A model generated the notes under the pieces. The model did not search any database. It had not been told where the DNA came from and saw only the letters and a program-made list of their open reading frames with translations. A DNA stretch of 10,276 nt from positions 1 through 10,276 of the forward strand of contig JBGUWU010000037.1 of NCBI GenBank assembly GCA_045221575.1, written 5' to 3'. The position numbers and the translations under genes are program-made. Source of the stretch: Scybalousia_A sp045221575 (lineage in GTDB: Bacteria > Bacteroidota > Bacteroidia > Bacteroidales > P3). Below, in pieces: positions 6,895 to 10,276 of the stretch; within the stretch, counting starts at the first letter, position 1; every line of letters begins with the position of its first letter.

Positions 6895-7019
6895 TAATTA
6901 GAAATGAGTAATTACGCATAGCAACTAAAAAAAATTAAGCGTTAATCCGCTAATTACTTGAAACAATTTGGCTGTCTTCTTTGAAGCCACCCCAATTGCT
7001 AATTTCTAAATTCTAATTA
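6895..7019. repeat. Dispersed intergenic repeat, copy C
   Basis: This lies between the converging glycosyltransferase and sufS genes. The ends are AATTAGAAATGAGTAATTA (6896-6914) and the roughly complementary AT-rich segment at about 6994-7019. Read on the minus strand, the core gives GGGGTGGCTTCAAAGAAGAC, then AGCCAAATTG, GCGGATTAACGCTTAA and GTTGCTATGCG, in the same module order as copy B. No clear intrinsic terminator was seen elsewhere in 6859-7035, so this structure could serve as one for either gene; that is inference. Confidence 0.85.
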
Positions 7020-7035
7020 GAAAAGGAATTTTTAA

Positions 7036-8256
7036 TTAACGTAGCATTTGTATTGCTTTTTTGAGATATAGAATAAAATTGTCTATTTCTTCTATTGTAT
7101 TATACATTGCAAAAGATATTCTATCTGTTCCCTCTATACCAAAACGTCTCATAACAGGTTCTGCACAATGATGTCCTGTGCGAATAGCAACTCCTTGCAT
7201 ATCAAGGATAGTTCCCAAGTCTAAATGATGAATACCTTCTACAAGAAAAGAAATACAAGAACTCTTGTTTTCTGAGTTTCCAAAGATACGGACACCGTCT
7301 ATCTTTTTCATTTCCTCAGTTGCATAGACCATAAGTTGATCTTCGTATTCTATAATATCTTTTACTCCTATTGCTTTGATGTATTCCAATGCCGCACCTA
7401 AGCCAATAGTGTCTGCAACAGAAGGAGTGCCGGCTTCAAAACGGAAAGGTATATTGTTAAAAGTTGTTTCTTGCATTGACACTTCTTTAATCATTTCTCC
7501 ACCACCTTGATATGGATACATCTTTTCTAAAAGTTCTTTTTTGCCATATAAGACACCTATTCCCATAGGTGCATATACTTTATGACCGGAGAAACAATAG
7601 AAATCGCAATCCATATCTTGCACGTCAATACTTAGATGTGCTATGCTCTGAGCTCCGTCAATGATTACCATTGTTTTGTTTTTGTGGCAAAGATTTATGA
7701 TTTCCTTAATAGGATTGATGGTTCCCAAGGTGTTGGAGATATGAGCCAAAGAAACAATCTTCGTTTTTGAACTTAGTATTTGACGAAAGACGTCAAGATT
7801 TAGTTCTCCTTTATCTGTGATAGGAATATATTTAAGTGTGAAATGATATTTGTCTCTTGCAATATGCCAAGGTACAATATTAGAATGGTGCTCCATCTCA
7901 GTAATAACGACTTCGTCGCCTTCAGAGAGGAAAGATTTAGAAAGACTCTCAGCAAGTAGGTTAAGGCTTTCGGTAGTACCACGAGTAAAGATTATGTTCT
8001 CTTGATGAGGTGCGTTGATAAAGTGCTGAACTCTTTGTCTTGCAAGCTCAAATTCGTCTGTTGCTTTTCCACTAAGCCAATGTACGCCTCTATGAACGTT
8101 AGCGTTTAGATGAGTATAGTAGTTAGTAAGCGAATCGATAACACATTGAGGTTTTTGAGTGGAAGCTGCATTGTCAAAATATATGAGGTTTTGTCTACCT
8201 CTTACCTTTTCGTTTAACAAAGGAAAATCCTTACGAATATAATCTATATTAAGCAT
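7036..8256 (-). CDS. sufS: Cysteine desulfurase, SufS type
   Basis: PLP-dependent enzyme that takes sulfur from cysteine as a persulfide for Fe-S cluster assembly in the cytoplasm. 406 residues. LIYFDNAASTQKP (24-36) is the typical opening. His123 lies in EMEHHSN, Asp200 in IIDGAQS contacts the PLP ring, and Lys226 in FSGHKVYAP forms the Schiff base. The nucleophile Cys364 lies in RTGHHCAEP. Lys226 and Cys364 have the same numbers as in E. coli SufS. The short catalytic loop and the RTGHHCAEP motif indicate the group II SufS/CsdA type rather than IscS/NifS. No sufB, sufC, sufD or sufE is adjacent, so the partners must lie elsewhere. The ATG overlaps the stop of the small upstream membrane protein by 8 bp, implying translational coupling. 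The genes before it are that protein and lon. Confidence 0.95.
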   Translation of the reverse strand: MLNIDYIRKDFPLLNEKVRGRQNLIYFDNAASTQKPQCVIDSLTNYYTHLNANVHRGVHWLSGKATDEFELARQRVQHFINAPHQENIIFTRGTTESLNLLAESLSKSFLSEGDEVVITEMEHHSNIVPWHIARDKYHFTLKYIPITDKGELNLDVFRQILSSKTKIVSLAHISNTLGTINPIKEIINLCHKNKTMVIIDGAQSIAHLSIDVQDMDCDFYCFSGHKVYAPMGIGVLYGKKELLEKMYPYQGGGEMIKEVSMQETTFNNIPFRFEAGTPSVADTIGLGAALEYIKAIGVKDIIEYEDQLMVYATEEMKKIDGVRIFGNSENKSSCISFLVEGIHHLDLGTILDMQGVAIRTGHHCAEPVMRRFGIEGTDRISFAMYNTIEEIDNFILYLKKAIQMLR

Positions 8257-8470
8257 TTAAATATATCCTCCATTTAATATACATAACAACAAAAAAGATT
8301 AACAACAGCAACAAAAAGACGTAGAATACAATGCTACCCTTCTTGGAAAGGTAGATATAGTCTTTGTCTTTCTTAGTTTTCTTTTTGATTCCTTTGGAAA
8401 GATAGAAGACAACAAAAACTATTAAAGCTACTAAAAGAATGCTTATCGCTATTGTTTGAATGTTGAACAT
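8249..8470 (-). CDS. Small two-helix membrane protein, unknown function
   Basis: 73 residues starting at ATG 8470. Two hydrophobic segments lie at about 8-25 (ISILLVALIVFVVFYL) and 47-65 (GSIVFYVFLLLLLIFFVVMY). Between them is a strongly basic loop, KGIKKKTKKDKD, which by the positive-inside rule should face the cytoplasm. I do not recognise a family. Good support for a real gene comes from its tight fit: it starts 44 bp after the lon stop and its stop overlaps the sufS start by 8 bp, all on one strand. A role with either neighbour is not shown by the sequence. Confidence 0.7.
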   Translation of the reverse strand: MFNIQTIAISILLVALIVFVVFYLSKGIKKKTKKDKDYIYLSKKGSIVFYVFLLLLLIFFVVMYIKWRIYLNA

Positions 8471-8489
8471 CGTCTGCTTGTTGTTTAAT

Positions 8490-8510
8490 GAAAGTTAATA
8501 ATGTACTTTC
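8490..8510. other. Short inverted repeat between lon and the small membrane protein gene
   Basis: GAAAGT (8490-8495) and ACTTTC (8505-8510) are perfect complements across a 9-base loop. On the transcribed minus strand no T-run follows, so it does not look like a terminator. It may have no function. Confidence 0.25.
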
Positions 8511-8514
8511 TTTG

Positions 8515-10276
8515 TTATATTAATACTATATCAGGTATCTCAGAAACGTATTTCACATAATGGAACTGCAATCCTTTAAGATAAACATTGTTTATGTCTT
8601 CTACATCTCTGCGGTTTTTTTCTGAAAGAATTATATCTGTTATCTTTGCTCTTTTGGCTGCAAGTATCTTTTCTTTTATTCCTCCAACAGGTAGCACTTG
8701 ACCACGAAGAGTAATCTCACCTGTCATAGCAAAATTATGTCTTACTTTCTTTGATGTGAAAGCCGAAAGCATGGCAGTGAACATAGTAACACCTGCAGAA
8801 GGTCCATCTTTTGGTGTAGCTCCTTCAGGACAATGAACATTTAAATCCTTATCATCAAAGATTATTTCGTCTATTCCCCAAAGTTTAGCATTGCTTTTCA
8901 AGTATTCAAAGGCTAAGGTAGCACTCTCTTTCATCACATTACCGAGATTACCTGTTAGATTGATGTTTCCTTTTCCTCTTGCGGTGGAAGCCTCAACAAA
9001 AAGTATCTCTCCGCCAACCTCAGTCCAAGCTAAACCTGTAACAACTCCGACATGGTCTTTCTCCATTCTAAGTTCGTGGTAAGCAGTAGGAAGTCCGAGT
9101 ATTTTTTGTAGGTCTTTTTGAACAATAGATTTTTTATATTCTTTCTGTTCTGCAATCTCTACAACACGATGACGAGCTATTTTTGCAATGACTTTATCTA
9201 AACGTCTTACACCTGACTCTCTTGTGTAGTTATTGATAAGATAAGAAACCAATTTGTTGGAGATTGAGATCTGATTTGAAGTTAATCCGTTTGCTTTTAA
9301 GTTATTTGGAATAAGATGTCGCTTTGCTATTTGAAGTTTTTCTTCTTCTATGTATCCAGAAATGTCTATTATCTCCATTCTATCTACAAGTGCAGGATGA
9401 ACATTAGTCAATGAGTTCGCCGTTGCTACAAACATAATCTTAGAAAGATCGTAATCTACATCTAAGTAGTTGTCGTGAAATGCAGTGTTTTGTTCAGGAT
9501 CTAAAACTTCAAGCATTGCCGCTGCAGGATCACCATTGACAGACATCCCCATTATTTTATCAATCTCGTCAAGTACGAAAACAGGATTGGAATGTTTGAC
9601 CTTTGAAAGTGATTTTAGTATTCTTCCTGGCATAGCTCCAATATATGTTCGTCTATGTCCTCTTATCTCACTTTCATCATTAACTCCTCCAAGAGCAATT
9701 CTTATATATTCTCTATTCATTGCTCTTGCTATACTTCGTCCAAGAGAAGTCTTGCCTACTCCTGGAGGACCTACAAGACAAAGAATAGGAGAGGATATAT
9801 CTTTATTAAGTTTGAGAACAGAAAGATATTCTATTATTCTTTCTTTTACTTTCTCTAACCCATAATGATCTTCGTCTAAGGCTTTTCTTGCTTGATCTAT
9901 ATCGTAGTTATCTTCACCTATATTGTCCCAAGGCAAGTCTAACATAAAGGTAAGGTAGTTTAACTCGGTGGAATAGTCAGGCGAAGATGGGTGAATGTTG
10001 GATAGTTTTTTAATCTCTTTGTCAAATATCTCTTGAACCTCTTTTGACCAGATTTTTGTCTTAGCTTTTTCTTTGATTTCGTTGATGGTTTGCTCTGTAG
10101 GACTACCTCCAAGTTCTTCTTGGATAGTCTTTAGTTGTTGATTAAGGTAGTACTCTCTTTGTTGCTTATCCATTTCAGAAGATGCTTTTTTCTGTATTTG
10201 TAGTTTAAGCTCTCCTTCTTTTATCTCTTTGCCAAGATAAGCCATAGTCTTCTCCATTCTAAGAGAATAGTTGTCT
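8515..10276 (-). CDS. lon: ATP-dependent Lon protease, 5' end outside window
   Basis: Cytosolic AAA+ serine protease that degrades misfolded and regulatory proteins. The frame stays open to the right edge (DNYSLRM precedes the ATG at 10257), so that ATG is internal and the N-terminal substrate-binding domain is missing. About 587 residues are seen of a usual 780-850. Numbering from the 10257 Met: coiled-coil linker with QREYYLNQQLKTIQEELG (33-50); Walker A GPPGVGKT (163-170); Walker B VFVLDEID (226-233); sensor region ATANSLTNVHPALVDRME (278-295); sensor 2 area with ESGVRRLD (347-354). The protease domain has catalytic Ser487 in PKDGPSAGV and Lys530 in GGIKEK, 43 residues apart as in E. coli Lon. 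The gene ends normally at DIVLI. It is followed on the same strand by a small membrane protein gene and sufS. Its promoter lies outside the window, so heat-shock control cannot be judged. Confidence 0.97.
   Translation of the reverse strand, partial: DNYSLRMEKTMAYLGKEIKEGELKLQIQKKASSEMDKQQREYYLNQQLKTIQEELGGSPTEQTINEIKEKAKTKIWSKEVQEIFDKEIKKLSNIHPSSPDYSTELNYLTFMLDLPWDNIGEDNYDIDQARKALDEDHYGLEKVKERIIEYLSVLKLNKDISSPILCLVGPPGVGKTSLGRSIARAMNREYIRIALGGVNDESEIRGHRRTYIGAMPGRILKSLSKVKHSNPVFVLDEIDKIMGMSVNGDPAAAMLEVLDPEQNTAFHDNYLDVDYDLSKIMFVATANSLTNVHPALVDRMEIIDISGYIEEEKLQIAKRHLIPNNLKANGLTSNQISISNKLVSYLINNYTRESGVRRLDKVIAKIARHRVVEIAEQKEYKKSIVQKDLQKILGLPTAYHELRMEKDHVGVVTGLAWTEVGGEILFVEASTARGKGNINLTGNLGNVMKESATLAFEYLKSNAKLWGIDEIIFDDKDLNVHCPEGATPKDGPSAGVTMFTAMLSAFTSKKVRHNFAMTGEITLRGQVLPVGGIKEKILAAKRAKITDIILSEKNRRDVEDINNVYLKGLQFHYVKYVSEIPDIVLI

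Noticed and set aside
8490..8510. Terminator between lon and the small membrane protein gene
   Set aside because: The stem is only 6 bp and no T-run follows on the transcribed strand.
8891..9865. Plus-strand open frames opposite lon
   Set aside because: They lie antisense to the lon AAA+ and protease domains, which explain the sequence fully.
10255..10257. ATG 10257 as the true start of Lon
   Set aside because: The frame continues to the window edge, and the visible protein begins in the linker ahead of the AAA+ domain. The real start is upstream, outside the window.

Overview
This is an AT-rich window that looks like a chromosomal segment from a Bacteroidota (Bacteroidales-like) bacterium. 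Four observations point there: promoter boxes of the Bacteroides type (TTTG, then TAnnTTTG), start codons without strong Shine-Dalgarno sequences, a Bacteroidetes-style GGGVVTD motif in the dehydroquinate synthase, and a secreted protein built from modules common in that phylum's exported proteins. I cannot assign a genus from the sequence alone.

Layout from left to right. (1) Positions 1-4347, minus strand, read right to left: guaA (GMP synthase), then an exported periplasmic-binding-protein-like gene, then a large secreted multi-module protein that runs off the left edge. The last two overlap by 13 bp. With a candidate promoter in front of guaA they may form one transcription unit. (2) Positions 4348-4614 are a divergent intergenic region holding one copy of a dispersed repeat and candidate promoters facing both ways. 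(3) Plus strand: aroB (3-dehydroquinate synthase), an AT-rich terminator-like hairpin, then a well-formed Bacteroides-type promoter driving a GT4 glycosyltransferase. (4) Positions 6859-7035 are a convergent intergenic region holding another repeat copy. (5) Positions 7036-10276, minus strand, read right to left: lon (its N-terminal part lies beyond the right edge), a 73-residue two-helix membrane protein, and sufS (cysteine desulfurase). The last two overlap by 8 bp.

Most genes are housekeeping: purine synthesis, the shikimate pathway, sulfur mobilisation for Fe-S clusters and protein quality control. They do not form one pathway. The less ordinary parts are the two exported proteins at the left and an intergenic repeat of about 125-140 bp. 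The repeat is present three times (2692-2817, 4449-4588, 6895-7019). It has AT-rich inverted ends and two internal modules, and one module is flipped relative to the other in the first copy. I found no CRISPR array, tRNA, rRNA, transposase or defence system, and I do not claim a new multi-gene system here.

Overlong reading starts were trimmed for three genes (PBP-like, guaA, aroB). In each, the longest frame begins at an in-frame TTG, but an ATG a little further in fits better. No stretch over 300 bases is without a gene.
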